DNA of 62,770 nt from Bacteroidota bacterium (GCA_018268135.1 JAFDXD010000096.1:1-62770), one strand, 5' to 3'. Shown: positions 1 to 7,890, numbered from the stretch's first letter. Notes: generated by a model not told the origin, from the letters alone. Program-made: numbers and translations.

Positions 1-1
1 C

Positions 2-553
2 TGCAAAGATTGGATCCCCTTATTCAAAATCTGTAATGCCTATGATGCGGTTTATAAGTGGTTTGATATATTAAAACAATCGGGTCATTATATAATCGGT
101 TATTCCATTATGCCACATCATCTACATGCAGTAATTGCATTTTGTAATACAGGCAAAAGGATCAACACAATTGTTTCAAATGGCAAAAGATTTATTGCTT
201 ATGATTTGATTAATCGCTTGCAACAGCAAAATGAAATAAAGATTTTAGCAAATTTGCAGCAGGTATTAAATAATACTGAAAAGAAAGAAGGCAAACTGCA
301 CAGTGTATTTGAACCTTCATTTGACTGGAAGGAATGCAGAACTGAAAAGTTTATTCAGCAGAAATTAGATTATATGCATTGGAATCCATGCAAAGGGAAG
401 AGGTTAGTGGAACTGTCTGAACAATATCCGTATAGTTCAGCAAAGTTTTATCTTACAGGTGAGCAAGGTATTTATCCTGTCATTAATTTTATGGAACTTA
501 GGGATATTGACTTAATAAAAGGTATTATGGAAAAGAACCGCAATGTCCCTTAG
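2..553 (+). CDS. REP-associated tyrosine transposase (RAYT, Y1/IS200-like), 5' end outside window
   Basis: The reading frame is open from base 2 to the stop at 551-553, so the gene starts upstream of the window; about 183 residues are visible. The motif MPHHLHAV (ATG at 110) matches the HUH histidine pair (usually MPNHLHLL) of Y1 transposases. The downstream YMHWNP segment (usually YIHxNP) followed by YPYSSAKFY is the typical C-terminal helix that carries the catalytic tyrosine. These single-strand DNA transposases nick and join hairpin ends and in many genomes are domesticated to maintain REP palindromes. A palindrome begins inside the 3' end of the gene (538-590), as expected of a RAYT target. 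The internal ATG at 110 is not the true start because homologous-looking sequence continues upstream. Confidence 0.85.
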   Translation, partial: CKDWIPLFKICNAYDAVYKWFDILKQSGHYIIGYSIMPHHLHAVIAFCNTGKRINTIVSNGKRFIAYDLINRLQQQNEIKILANLQQVLNNTEKKEGKLHSVFEPSFDWKECRTEKFIQQKLDYMHWNPCKGKRLVELSEQYPYSSAKFYLTGEQGIYPVINFMELRDIDLIKGIMEKNRNVP

Positions 554-590
554 CCTATGCTGCAAAAAGCTATGCAAGGAGACATTGCGG
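538..590. repeat. Imperfect palindrome at the RAYT 3' end
   Basis: CCGCAATGTC at 538-547 is perfectly complementary to GACATTGCGG at 581-590, and the pairing continues inward imperfectly (CCTT against AAGGA). The left arm overlaps the last RAYT codons. A further single arm CCGCAATGTA occurs at 1640-1649. It may be the RAYT recognition hairpin, a terminator, or both; it is followed by AAAAAT rather than a T tract, which disfavours a simple terminator. Confidence 0.7.
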
Positions 591-610
591 AAAAATAGAG
601 CGACCGCCCC

Positions 611-640
611 CATCTGGCACAAGTGTTCCGTAGGATCACT
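611..640. repeat. 30-bp direct repeat, copy 1 (REP-like)
   Basis: This 30-mer begins CATCTGGCAC and ends GGATCACT; it recurs at 1652-1681 with a single difference (A to G). It contains an imperfect hairpin, AAGTG-T-TCC / GGA-T-CACT. The two copies bound a segment of about 1 kb that holds one intact open reading frame and a decayed remnant. Confidence 0.8.
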
Positions 641-699
641 GAATGAACTAAATAATATAATTTTATGTAGATTGGTATTGTAAAGTGGAGAGCTTTTAA

Positions 700-882
700 A
701 TGTACTGGTTCAAAGGTTGTGGTGCCCGTTGGTCTGGAAGCCCAGAAGGGGGCGGTTTGTAAGTTTTTCGAACACCAACAAGGGCAATAGAATTTACTGG
801 GCTAGGTGAGTTATGGGATGGAACTGTCGGTGTAGGTATAGCAGTAGGTTCGACAGTTTTCGATATAATTGATATACTTTAA
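700..882 (+). pseudogene. Decayed 3' remnant of an unidentified gene
   Basis: In frame 1 a plausible protein tail can be read with a stop at 760-762. The part after the stop contains the segment FTGLGELWDGTVGVGIAV and ends DIIDIL at the TAA of 880-882. The glycine/valine-rich end resembles C-terminal portions of polymorphic toxin or RHS-type proteins, but I cannot identify the family. It ends only 9 bases before the GTG of the next reading frame, which would fit a toxin followed by its immunity gene. Frames 2 and 3 also have plausible stretches, so frameshifts are likely. Confidence 0.3.
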
Positions 883-891
883 AAAATAATA

Positions 892-1602
892 GTGAATAGA
901 AAATATAAGTGTCAAATTTATTATGCGTTGAAAGGGTTCTACAGTATTTTTTCATTGTTAGTAATAATAATAGGCGTAGTATTTGTCCTGATAAAATTTT
1001 TACATATTCCCCCTAGTATTGGTGTGATACTAATAACTACTTCATGGGTATTACCATTTATTTTTCAAAAGAAAATAAAAGATAGATTTACTAAAAACGC
1101 ATTAGTTGAATTTAACGATAATAGTTTTTCTATTGCAACTTCAAATTTAAATGATGATGCAATGATATCAAATATGAATTATAACTGGGATGAAGTAAAA
1201 GCTTTCAAGTTTTATTTTACTCCAAGCAAACTTACATATTTATCTATTTATTTAAAAGATGGCAGCCATAAACAGTTTGGCTTTAAAGATAATAAAACTG
1301 AAGTGGAATCTATTAATGGAGAAAGTGTTTTTAGTATATTTTATTTTTTTGTTAAGAATTATAATAAATACAATCCAAAAGGGGAGGAAATTAATTTTGT
1401 ACCAGGCCTTCTTGCTAAACCAATTGGTATTATTTTATTATGTGTATTAGCTGTATTAATTATAACAGATATAATTCTTCATGTGTTTAAATATGATAAC
1501 AACATTGGCTTTCTTATTTTTGGAACAGGACTATTTTTCGGACTTTTGGTACAGAGAACACAGCAAAAAAAATTATTTAAAAGAATGATTAGATTAGACT
1601 AA
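892..1602 (+). CDS. Hypothetical four-helix membrane protein (possible orphan immunity protein)
   Basis: 236 residues with a GTG start, the first possible start after the stop at 880-882. Hydrophobic segments lie at about 16-35, 42-58, 176-198 and 204-220, with a hydrophilic, beta-rich stretch at about 70-165 between the second and third helix, an arrangement seen in small membrane proteins with a PH-like cytoplasmic domain. No family is recognised. It is very AT-rich, has no operon partner, lies between two copies of a 30-bp repeat, and follows a decayed reading frame by 9 bases. This context suggests a surviving accessory gene, perhaps the immunity half of a broken toxin-immunity pair; that role is inference. 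Confidence 0.6.
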   Translation: MNRKYKCQIYYALKGFYSIFSLLVIIIGVVFVLIKFLHIPPSIGVILITTSWVLPFIFQKKIKDRFTKNALVEFNDNSFSIATSNLNDDAMISNMNYNWDEVKAFKFYFTPSKLTYLSIYLKDGSHKQFGFKDNKTEVESINGESVFSIFYFFVKNYNKYNPKGEEINFVPGLLAKPIGIILLCVLAVLIITDIILHVFKYDNNIGFLIFGTGLFFGLLVQRTQQKKLFKRMIRLD

Positions 1603-1639
1603 AGACGGTCATGTACCAAATGTGTTGGTGATTTTTTTT

Positions 1640-1714
1640 CCGCAATGTACCCATCTGGCGCAAGTGTTCCGTAGGATCACTTGTGACATATTTTGAAAAC
1701 CGGTCTGTGACCGG
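1640..1714. repeat. Palindrome cluster: direct repeat copy 2 plus hairpin
   Basis: CCGCAATGTA at 1640-1649 repeats the arm of the 538-590 palindrome. 1652-1681 is the second copy of the 30-bp repeat. CCGGTC at 1700-1705 and GACCGG at 1709-1714 form a perfect 6-3-6 hairpin. Together with the RAYT gene about 1.1 kb upstream these look like REP-type elements. Confidence 0.65.
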
Positions 1715-1883
1715 GAGCATAGGGCTTCCTTCCGCCGCTACAGGTGTTCCTTCATCAAATAAAAAAGCAGCCGCCCCAGTATGGTTTTTTAAACCAACGG
1801 GGATGAGTGAACTGCATTACAAATGCTGCCATAAAAATCTACTGCTGAGCCAATAGCCCCGATAGCAGTGGATACCACGGTGA

Positions 1884-2195
1884 GGGTTATGCGCTTTTGC
1901 CTGTGCCGGAGTAATAACGGATAGCGGGACAGGTGATGATAATAAAACCAAAGCAGGGCTTCTAAATGCAATCCCCAATAACGCAGATATGCAGCCCGGC
2001 AAACTAGCCTTGGGTATCTGTGCCTGGGTTAGCAAACTAATAAAGCCATGCAAAAAATTGAACATTTGTAATCCCAAATTCGGACACAGTCCGGCAGAAT
2101 TAATAGGCACAGGTGATCTTGCAGAACAACTGCGCCAGTGGAAGCAAAAGCCTGCTACTACAAACCCAAAATCAGGCAACAATCCTAAGAAGTAA
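1884..2195 (+). pseudogene. Degenerate open frame, unidentified
   Basis: The frame is open from 1884 to the TAA ending at 2195, with an ATG at 1989 that would give 68 residues. The C-terminal part contains SPAELIGTGDLAEQLRQW, which looks like real protein. Upstream, frame 2 carries another plausible fragment (STAEPIAPIAVDTTV, about 1836-1885) with stops around it, suggesting a larger gene broken by frameshifts. A dispersed repeat (1983-2027) lies inside the frame, so part of the translation is repeat-derived. No function can be assigned, and there is no convincing start. Confidence 0.3.
1983..2027 (+). repeat. 45-bp dispersed inverted-repeat element, copy A
   Basis: GCAGATATGCAGC (1983-1995) and GTATCTGTGCC (2014-2024) form the two arms of an imperfect hairpin. 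The same arms with identical spacing, including conserved internal GGC and GC, recur in inverse orientation at 62723-62767. The flanks are unrelated. Confidence 0.7.
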
Positions 2196-2263
2196 TCAAC
2201 TAAAAATTAATGCCTGCTGGCAAGAACGGGTTTATTAATGCATAAAATTTTTTTTCTTCATTG

Positions 2264-2271
2264 TATATTTG
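2264..2271 (+). promoter_or_regulatory. -7 promoter element ahead of nuoA
   Basis: TATATTTG matches the Bacteroidota -7 consensus TAnnTTTG and lies 35 bases before the nuoA ATG. No convincing TTG -33 box is seen at the usual distance. Confidence 0.4.
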
Positions 2272-2305
2272 TTAGGCTATCTTACTTTTGCTTAAATCAT
2301 TTCTC

Positions 2306-2704
2306 ATGGTGCATTTTTTTCTTTTACAGGCAGATGGAATAAACAGCGCTGATAATTATTTGCCTATTGCCTTACAATTAATCTTTGCCGTAGGCCTTAT
2401 AGCAACTATCATTTGGGGGTCTAATCTGTTAGGGCCAAAAAGAAAAGGAACCGAAAAACTCCAAAATTTTGAAAGTGGGATAGCAATAAAAGGAAATGCC
2501 CGCCAGCCAATGGCAATTAAATACTTTCTGGTAGCCATCCTTTTTGTGTTGTTTGATGTGGAAGTAATCTTTTTTTATCCCTATGCAGTTAATTTTAGGG
2601 CATTGGGCTGGCATGGCTTTTTGGCCATCATCATGTTTGTTTCATTATTTTTAGCAGGCTTTATTTATATCTTTAAAAAAGGAGCATTAAAGTGGGAAGA
2701 ATAA
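2306..2704 (+). CDS. nuoA: NADH-quinone oxidoreductase subunit A
   Basis: Small membrane subunit of complex I, located at the junction of the membrane and peripheral arms next to the quinone cavity. 132 residues from the ATG at 2306; a TTG at 2288 in frame would add six residues but is a weaker start. Three transmembrane segments are visible, and the family motif is present as the NFESG loop (NuoA usually YECG) followed by the conserved FDVEVIFFYP helix. It is the first gene of the nuo cluster and is followed by nuoB after 38 bases. Confidence 0.95.
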   Translation: MVHFFLLQADGINSADNYLPIALQLIFAVGLIATIIWGSNLLGPKRKGTEKLQNFESGIAIKGNARQPMAIKYFLVAILFVLFDVEVIFFYPYAVNFRALGWHGFLAIIMFVSLFLAGFIYIFKKGALKWEE

Positions 2705-2742
2705 CCCGGTAAGAAAATTATCAAATGCTCAAAAATTATATT

Positions 2743-3306
2743 ATGTCTCGTCCGGTACAATATAACAATACAGTAAAATTTGAAGGTATCCCCGAAGGGT
2801 ACATGGGGGAAGGCTTTATGGCTACTAACTTTGAAAAAGTAGTAAGCCTTGCCCGTAAAAATTCAATTTGGCCATTACCATTTGCCACTAGTTGCTGCGG
2901 TATTGAGTTTATGGCTACCATGGCAAGCCACTACGACCTTGCCAGGTTTGGCTCCGAAAGAGTAGGCTTTTCGCCACGTCAGTGCGATTTGCTAATGGTG
3001 ATGGGAACCATTGCCAAAAAAATGGGGCCCGTACTTAGGCAGGTATATCTTCAAATGGCAGAGCCTCGTTGGGTAATGGCTGTAGGTGCCTGCGCCAGTA
3101 GCGGTGGTATTTTCGATACGTATTCTGTATTGCAGGGTATTGATCAGGTAATACCCGTAGATGTTTACGTACCGGGCTGCCCACCAAGGCCCGAAGCTAT
3201 TTTAGACGGATTTATGAAAATTCAGGACCTGGTAAATGCAGAAGGATTAAGAAGAAGAAGCAGTGAACAATACAAAGACCTGCTTGCAGGCTATGGCATA
3301 CAGTAA
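2743..3306 (+). CDS. nuoB: NADH-quinone oxidoreductase subunit B (cluster N2)
   Basis: Peripheral-arm subunit that binds the terminal 4Fe-4S cluster N2, the direct electron donor to quinone. 187 residues from the ATG at 2743 (MSRPVQ); an in-frame ATG at 2725 would add six. With this start the ligands are Cys51-Cys52 in ATSCCGIEF, Cys117 in GACASSGG and Cys146 in PGCPPRPE, the same spacing as in E. coli NuoB. The basic C-terminal tail is typical of Bacteroidota. Confidence 0.96.
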   Translation: MSRPVQYNNTVKFEGIPEGYMGEGFMATNFEKVVSLARKNSIWPLPFATSCCGIEFMATMASHYDLARFGSERVGFSPRQCDLLMVMGTIAKKMGPVLRQVYLQMAEPRWVMAVGACASSGGIFDTYSVLQGIDQVIPVDVYVPGCPPRPEAILDGFMKIQDLVNAEGLRRRSSEQYKDLLAGYGIQ

Positions 3307-3354
3307 GAATACAATTATTCTGAATAAATTTATACAGCAATATTAAATGTTTCT

Positions 3355-3945
3355 ATGGCTCTTACAAACGAAATAATAAAACAAAAGCTTACAGATAAAT
3401 TTGCAGGGCAATTGAGCGATTGGACCGAACCTTATGGTATGCTCACATTTACCGCCCCTAAAGAAATCAATTTAAAAGTATTACAATATTTATTTGATGA
3501 GGAAGAATTAAGGTTTCAATTTTTAACCGACTTACAAGCCGTACATTACCCTCAAAACAAAGGAGCAGAGCTGGCAGTAGTTTATCATTTACACAACCTT
3601 GTTGACAATATTCGCATAAGATTTAAAGTATTTACAGATATTAATAAGCCGGACGTATTTAGCGCAACAGCCTTGTACCAGTCTGCTAATTTTATGGAAA
3701 GGGAAACCTACGATTTTTATGGAATAAATTTTATTGGCCATCCAAATCTTATTAGGATATTGAATGTAGATGAAATGGATTATTTTCCCATGCGCAAAGA
3801 GTATCCGCTGGAAGACCAAACCAGAATAGATAAAGACGACGAAATGTTTGGAAGGGGCGGCGCCGCAGGATTTGGTATGGATGCAACAGTAGCAGAAGGA
3901 ACCATCTCCGAAGCACAAAAAACAAACCATCAAAACGAAATATAA
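3355..3945 (+). CDS. nuoC: NADH-quinone oxidoreductase subunit C
   Basis: Peripheral-arm 30-kDa subunit, separate here rather than fused to NuoD as in enterobacteria. 196 residues. The signature ERETYDFYGI lies at residues 115-124 and is followed by the conserved HPNLIRIL and the RKEYPL motif near 147-152. About 35 extra C-terminal residues are glycine/alanine-rich and then polar, probably a flexible tail. It lies between nuoB and nuoD with short gaps, consistent with one transcript. Confidence 0.95.
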   Translation: MALTNEIIKQKLTDKFAGQLSDWTEPYGMLTFTAPKEINLKVLQYLFDEEELRFQFLTDLQAVHYPQNKGAELAVVYHLHNLVDNIRIRFKVFTDINKPDVFSATALYQSANFMERETYDFYGINFIGHPNLIRILNVDEMDYFPMRKEYPLEDQTRIDKDDEMFGRGGAAGFGMDATVAEGTISEAQKTNHQNEI

Positions 3946-3973
3946 AAATCCTCATCAGGGAAAATAAAAAATA

Positions 3974-5203
3974 ATGTCAGACCAATTAGACCACATTGTT
4001 TTACCGGAAGGTTCAATAGAAAAACAAACCACCACACTCAATCTTGGGCCTACTCACCCGGCTACGCATGGTGTTTTTCAAAATATATTAGAATTAGATG
4101 GCGAACGAATAATGAAAGCAACGTCTACCGTAGGGTACATACACAGGGCTTTCGAAAAAATAGCTGAGCGCCGAAATCTTTATCAAATCACACCACTTAC
4201 TGACCGGCTTAACTACTGCTCTTCGCCCATCAATAATATGGGTTGGCATATCACCTGCGAAAAATTATTAAATGTATCCATTCCAAAACGGGTAGATTAT
4301 CTCAGGGTCATCATCATGGAGTTGGCACGCATTAGCGATCATTTAATTTGTAACTCAATAGTAGGTGTAGATAGCGGGGCATACTCAGGCTTTTTATACC
4401 TCATGCAGTATCGTGAGCTGATATATGAAATTTATGAAGAAGTTTGCGGCAGCAGGCTTACCACTAATATTGGCCGCATCGGCGGTTTCGAAAGAAATTT
4501 CACTAATACCGCATTTGAAAAGTTAGAAAAATTTTTGGCAGAATATCCAAAGCAATTAAAAGAATTTGAAAATCTCTTTACCCGCAACCGCATTTTTATG
4601 GAGCGCACCATTGGTTGCGGCCCCATCAGTGCAGCACGGGCTTTAAATTATGGATTTACCGGGCCTAACCTAAGAGCAGCCGGGGTAGATTATGATGTAC
4701 GGGTACATACACCCTACAGCAGTTACCAGGATTTTGATTTTAAAATTCCGGTAGGTAAAACCGGCGACTGCTACGACCGCTTTTTAGTACGTAATGAAGA
4801 AATGTGGGAAAGCATCAATATTATTAAGCAGGCATGGCAAAAAGTACAAGAGTTTAAAGGAGCAGAGGCAGAAGTATTTCATGCAGATACCCCGGCCTAT
4901 TACCTGCCTCCCAAAAAAGATGTGTACACCAAAATGGAAGCGCTCATTTACCATTTTAAAATTATTATGGGCGAAGTAGATATGCCGGTAGGTGAAGTTT
5001 ATAGCTCTGTAGAAGGCGCCAATGGCGAACTTGGTTTTTATTTAATCAGCGATGGCGGCAGAACCCCCTACAGGCTTCATTTTCGCCGCCCCTGTTTTAT
5101 TTATTACCAGGCATATCCTGAGCTTACAAAAGGCGGCATGCTGAGCGATGCAGTTATAACCATGAGTAGCTTAAATTTGATAGCAGGAGAGTTAGATGCG
5201 TAA
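3974..5203 (+). CDS. nuoD: NADH-quinone oxidoreductase subunit D
   Basis: 49-kDa subunit of the peripheral arm that forms the quinone-binding site with NuoB. 409 residues, normal length for an unfused NuoD. The N-terminal beta-hairpin loop GPTHPATHG (residues 25-33, His28 and His32) that contacts the quinone head group is intact, and the YIHRAFEKIAE region matches the family. The C-terminus ends LNLIAGELDA where many homologues end in GEVDR, a small variation. A 180-base gap follows before nuoE. Confidence 0.96.
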   Translation: MSDQLDHIVLPEGSIEKQTTTLNLGPTHPATHGVFQNILELDGERIMKATSTVGYIHRAFEKIAERRNLYQITPLTDRLNYCSSPINNMGWHITCEKLLNVSIPKRVDYLRVIIMELARISDHLICNSIVGVDSGAYSGFLYLMQYRELIYEIYEEVCGSRLTTNIGRIGGFERNFTNTAFEKLEKFLAEYPKQLKEFENLFTRNRIFMERTIGCGPISAARALNYGFTGPNLRAAGVDYDVRVHTPYSSYQDFDFKIPVGKTGDCYDRFLVRNEEMWESINIIKQAWQKVQEFKGAEAEVFHADTPAYYLPPKKDVYTKMEALIYHFKIIMGEVDMPVGEVYSSVEGANGELGFYLISDGGRTPYRLHFRRPCFIYYQAYPELTKGGMLSDAVITMSSLNLIAGELDA

Positions 5204-5284
5204 ATTATTTTTAGCCAAAGTATGGTTAAGAAGGTTACCGGCATTTGTTATTAATGGCATCAGCGATGTGAACTTGTTTTGTTA

Positions 5285-5309
5285 CCTTTTTTTTCAGTGA
5301 AAGAAAAGG
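5285..5309. repeat. Hairpin in the nuoD-nuoE gap
   Basis: CCTTTTTTTTC (5285-5295) pairs with GAAAGAAAAGG (5299-5309) with one mismatch around a 3-base loop. It sits in the 180-base gene-free gap and is preceded by TTTTGTTA. A similar purine/pyrimidine palindrome occurs at 50436-50459. It could be a partial terminator within the operon or a dispersed element. Confidence 0.45.
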
Positions 5310-5383
5310 ATAATCTCAATTGTACAGCATACCAATGATGAGCAATTTTAAAAGCATAAACAGAAAATATAGAAAATAAATAA

Positions 5384-5887
5384 ATGGAAATTATTTTTTC
5401 ACAGGAAAAATTAAACAAGGTTTCGGAAATCATTTCCCGATATCCGGAGGGCAGGCAAAAAAGCGCCCTCTTGCCGGTATTGCATTTGGCACAGCAAACA
5501 TTTGGTGGCTGGCTCGATGTACCCGTAATGGATTACGTAGCCTCACTATTAAAATTAGAGCCCATAGAAGTATATGAAGTAGCAAGTTTTTACAGCATGT
5601 ACAATCTAAAACCCGTAGGCAAATACATGTTTGAAGTATGCCAAACAGGCCCATGCATGGTAAATGGCTGCGATGATATCATTGATTACATCAAACAAAA
5701 ATTAAACATCAATGTTGGCGAAACCACAGCCGACGGATTGTTTACTTTAAAAACTGTAGAATGCCTGGGCGCCTGTGGCTATGCACCCATGATGCAAATG
5801 GGCAAAACCTACAGAGAGCATTTAACCAAAGAAAAAGTAGATGCCATCATAGAAGAATGTAGAAACCTGTCTGGCAGCAATAATTAA
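5384..5887 (+). CDS. nuoE: NADH-quinone oxidoreductase subunit E (2Fe-2S N1a)
   Basis: 24-kDa thioredoxin-fold subunit of the NADH dehydrogenase module carrying 2Fe-2S cluster N1a. 167 residues. The four cluster cysteines are Cys86 and Cys91 (CQTGPC) and Cys127 and Cys131 (CLGAC). The N-terminal helical region with ALLPVLHLAQ is typical. It should be adjacent to nuoF, but two unrelated genes (5899-6510) intervene. Confidence 0.96.
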   Translation: MEIIFSQEKLNKVSEIISRYPEGRQKSALLPVLHLAQQTFGGWLDVPVMDYVASLLKLEPIEVYEVASFYSMYNLKPVGKYMFEVCQTGPCMVNGCDDIIDYIKQKLNINVGETTADGLFTLKTVECLGACGYAPMMQMGKTYREHLTKEKVDAIIEECRNLSGSNN

Positions 5888-5898
5888 AATTAAAAAGT

Positions 5899-6306
5899 AT
5901 GGAAGCAATAATCCCTTATCTCAATTTTAATGGCAATGCAAAGGAAGCATTGAGCTTTTACAGCGCTGCATTAAATGGTAAAGTTACCACCTCATCTACC
6001 TTTGGCGATGCAAATATGGCAGAGGATGATAGTATGAAAGATAAAATATTGCACGCCGTATTTGAAGCAGGCGATTTAAAATTTATGGTAAGCGATTGCC
6101 CTCCGGGTGTAAGCGTAAAAAGCGGCGACCAGGTAAGCCTCTCCTTAAATTTTACAGATGCAGCATTAATAGAATCAACTTTTAATGCCCTTGCAGCAGG
6201 CGGAAATATTACCATGCCACTGCAAGATACTTTTTGGGGTGCAAGATTTGGGATGACAACAGATAAATTTGGGGTTCATTGGATGTTTAACCACGATAAA
6301 AAATAA
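5899..6306 (+). CDS. VOC-superfamily protein (PhnB-like)
   Basis: 135 residues with the PhnB/glyoxalase-like pattern: IIPYLNFNGNAKEALSFY at the N-terminus, the FGDANMAEDD loop, a central HAVFEAGDLKFMVSD strand and the C-terminal FWGARFGMTTDKFGVHWMF. These small proteins form paired beta-alpha-beta-beta-beta modules; the substrate of this branch is unknown and it is not a methyltransferase despite some database names. It begins 11 bases after the nuoE stop and is in the same orientation, so it should be cotranscribed with complex I. No role in complex I is known. Confidence 0.85.
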   Translation: MEAIIPYLNFNGNAKEALSFYSAALNGKVTTSSTFGDANMAEDDSMKDKILHAVFEAGDLKFMVSDCPPGVSVKSGDQVSLSLNFTDAALIESTFNALAAGGNITMPLQDTFWGARFGMTTDKFGVHWMFNHDKK

Positions 6307-6312
6307 AACCGG

Positions 6313-6510
6313 GTGAAAAGAAATTTCAAAACAGTATTAATAACCTTACTGATTTTTGAAATCATCTTTTTATTATTATCCTTGTTTATTGCTGATAGTG
6401 GGGTTAAAAATATTTTTAAAATTATTTGTATAACCATCTTGATTGCTATTATTATCAATGTGGTTGTATATTTTATAAAACAGGATTTTTTCAAATCGAA
6501 AACATTCTAA
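6313..6510 (+). CDS. Small two-helix membrane protein, unknown
   Basis: 65 residues from a GTG start, 6 bases after the VOC gene and 12 bases before nuoF. Two hydrophobic helices (about 6-26 and 33-55) are separated by a short loop (ADSGVKN), with a basic N-terminus (MKRNFK) and C-terminus (KQDFFKSKTF). No family is recognised. Tight spacing on both sides within an operon and a clean frame argue for a real gene, but it could be a chance AT-rich frame. Confidence 0.55.
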   Translation: MKRNFKTVLITLLIFEIIFLLLSLFIADSGVKNIFKIICITILIAIIINVVVYFIKQDFFKSKTF

Positions 6511-6522
6511 GTATTCATTAAG

Positions 6523-7872
6523 ATGTCAGTAAAATTATTATTAAATAAAATACAGGTACCGGGCATCCGGAGCTACGAAGTGTACCGCCGTGAAGGCGGC
6601 TATCAAAGCGTAGAAAAAGCGTTGAAAATGCAACCTGCAGATATTGTAGAAGAAGTAAAAAAAAGCGGCTTGCGTGGCCGTGGGGGTGCAGGTTTTCCTA
6701 CCGGTTTAAAATGGAGTTTTATAGCAAAACCCGAAGGAGTGCCCCGCCACCTGGTATGCAATGCAGATGAAAGCGAGCCGGGTACGTTTAAAGACCGCTA
6801 CCTGATGGAATTTATTCCACATATACTTATCGAAGGAATGATATCCGCTTCGTATGCATTGGGAAGTAATGCCAGTTATATTTACATACGTGGCGAATAC
6901 GATTGGGTGAGCGATATTTTAGAAGCTGCCATTACAGAGGCAAAACAAAATGGATGGTTAGGTAAAAATATTCAGGGCAGTGGTTTTGATTGCGAAATTT
7001 ATGTACACCGGGGCGCCGGGGCTTATATCTGCGGAGAAGAAACAGCCTTGATAGAAAGCCTGGAAGGCAAGCGGGGAAATCCGAGAATAAAACCACCCTT
7101 TCCGGCAGTAAAAGGAGCCTGGGAAAGGCCTACAGTGGTGAATAATGTAGAAACCCTGGCGGCTGTGGTACCTATCATTAATATGAGTGGCGATGAGTAT
7201 GCAAAAATAGGAGTAGGAAAAAGTACCGGCACCAAGTTAATATCTGCCTGTGGTAATATTAATAAACCCGGCATTTACGAAATAGATATGACCATCTCTG
7301 TAGAAGAATTTATTTACAGCGATGAATATTGCGGAGGCATCCCCAATGGAAAAAAATTAAAAGCCTGTATCCCCGGCGGCTCATCAGTACCTATTTTGCC
7401 CGCCAACCTTTTGCTTACCACAGCCAAAGGCGAAAAACGAATGATGAATTACGAGAGCCTGAGCGATGGTGGATTTGCTACCGGGAGTATGATGGGCTCG
7501 GGCGGTTTTATAGTGCTTGATGAAGATCAATGCATTGTACGGAATACCTATACACTTGCAAGGTTTTATCGCCACGAAAGTTGTGGCCAATGCAGCCCCT
7601 GCAGAGAAGGTACCGGATGGATGGAAAAAATATTAAAGAATATTGATACCGGCAAAGCTGCAATGAGTGATATAGATTTGCTTTGGAATATTCAACGTAA
7701 AATAGAGGGAAATACTATTTGCCCACTGGGCGATGCAGCAGCCTGGCCGGTTGCAGCAGCTATCAGGCATTTTAGAGATGAATTTGAATGGCATGTATTG
7801 AATCCCGAAAAATGTTTAAAAGAAAATTATGGGTTGGCGCATTATGCTGACCCTGTGCATGTACCTGTATAA
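6523..7872 (+). CDS. nuoF: NADH-quinone oxidoreductase subunit F (NADH/FMN site)
   Basis: 51-kDa subunit where NADH is oxidised by FMN and electrons pass to 4Fe-4S cluster N3. 449 residues. GRGGAGFPTGLKW (residues 52-64) is the nucleotide/FMN-binding glycine-rich loop; NADESEPGTFKDR (80-92) and YICGEETALIES (168-179) complete the active site. Cluster N3 ligands are Cys354, Cys357, Cys360 (SCGQCSPC) and Cys400 (TICPLGD). All key residues are present. Confidence 0.97.
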   Translation: MSVKLLLNKIQVPGIRSYEVYRREGGYQSVEKALKMQPADIVEEVKKSGLRGRGGAGFPTGLKWSFIAKPEGVPRHLVCNADESEPGTFKDRYLMEFIPHILIEGMISASYALGSNASYIYIRGEYDWVSDILEAAITEAKQNGWLGKNIQGSGFDCEIYVHRGAGAYICGEETALIESLEGKRGNPRIKPPFPAVKGAWERPTVVNNVETLAAVVPIINMSGDEYAKIGVGKSTGTKLISACGNINKPGIYEIDMTISVEEFIYSDEYCGGIPNGKKLKACIPGGSSVPILPANLLLTTAKGEKRMMNYESLSDGGFATGSMMGSGGFIVLDEDQCIVRNTYTLARFYRHESCGQCSPCREGTGWMEKILKNIDTGKAAMSDIDLLWNIQRKIEGNTICPLGDAAAWPVAAAIRHFRDEFEWHVLNPEKCLKENYGLAHYADPVHVPV

Positions 7873-7890
7873 GGTAAAGGATAAAAGTAA

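Noticed and set aside
847-870. GGTTCGACAG resembling a tRNA T-loop
   Set aside because: No acceptor stem, anticodon arm or CCA context can be folded around it; the bases are explained better as the decayed coding remnant.
1817-2182. Minus-strand frame of 121 codons opposite the decayed region
   Set aside because: Its composition is Leu/Ser/Pro-rich with no family pattern; the plus strand over the same bases carries the more protein-like fragments, so it is a shadow.
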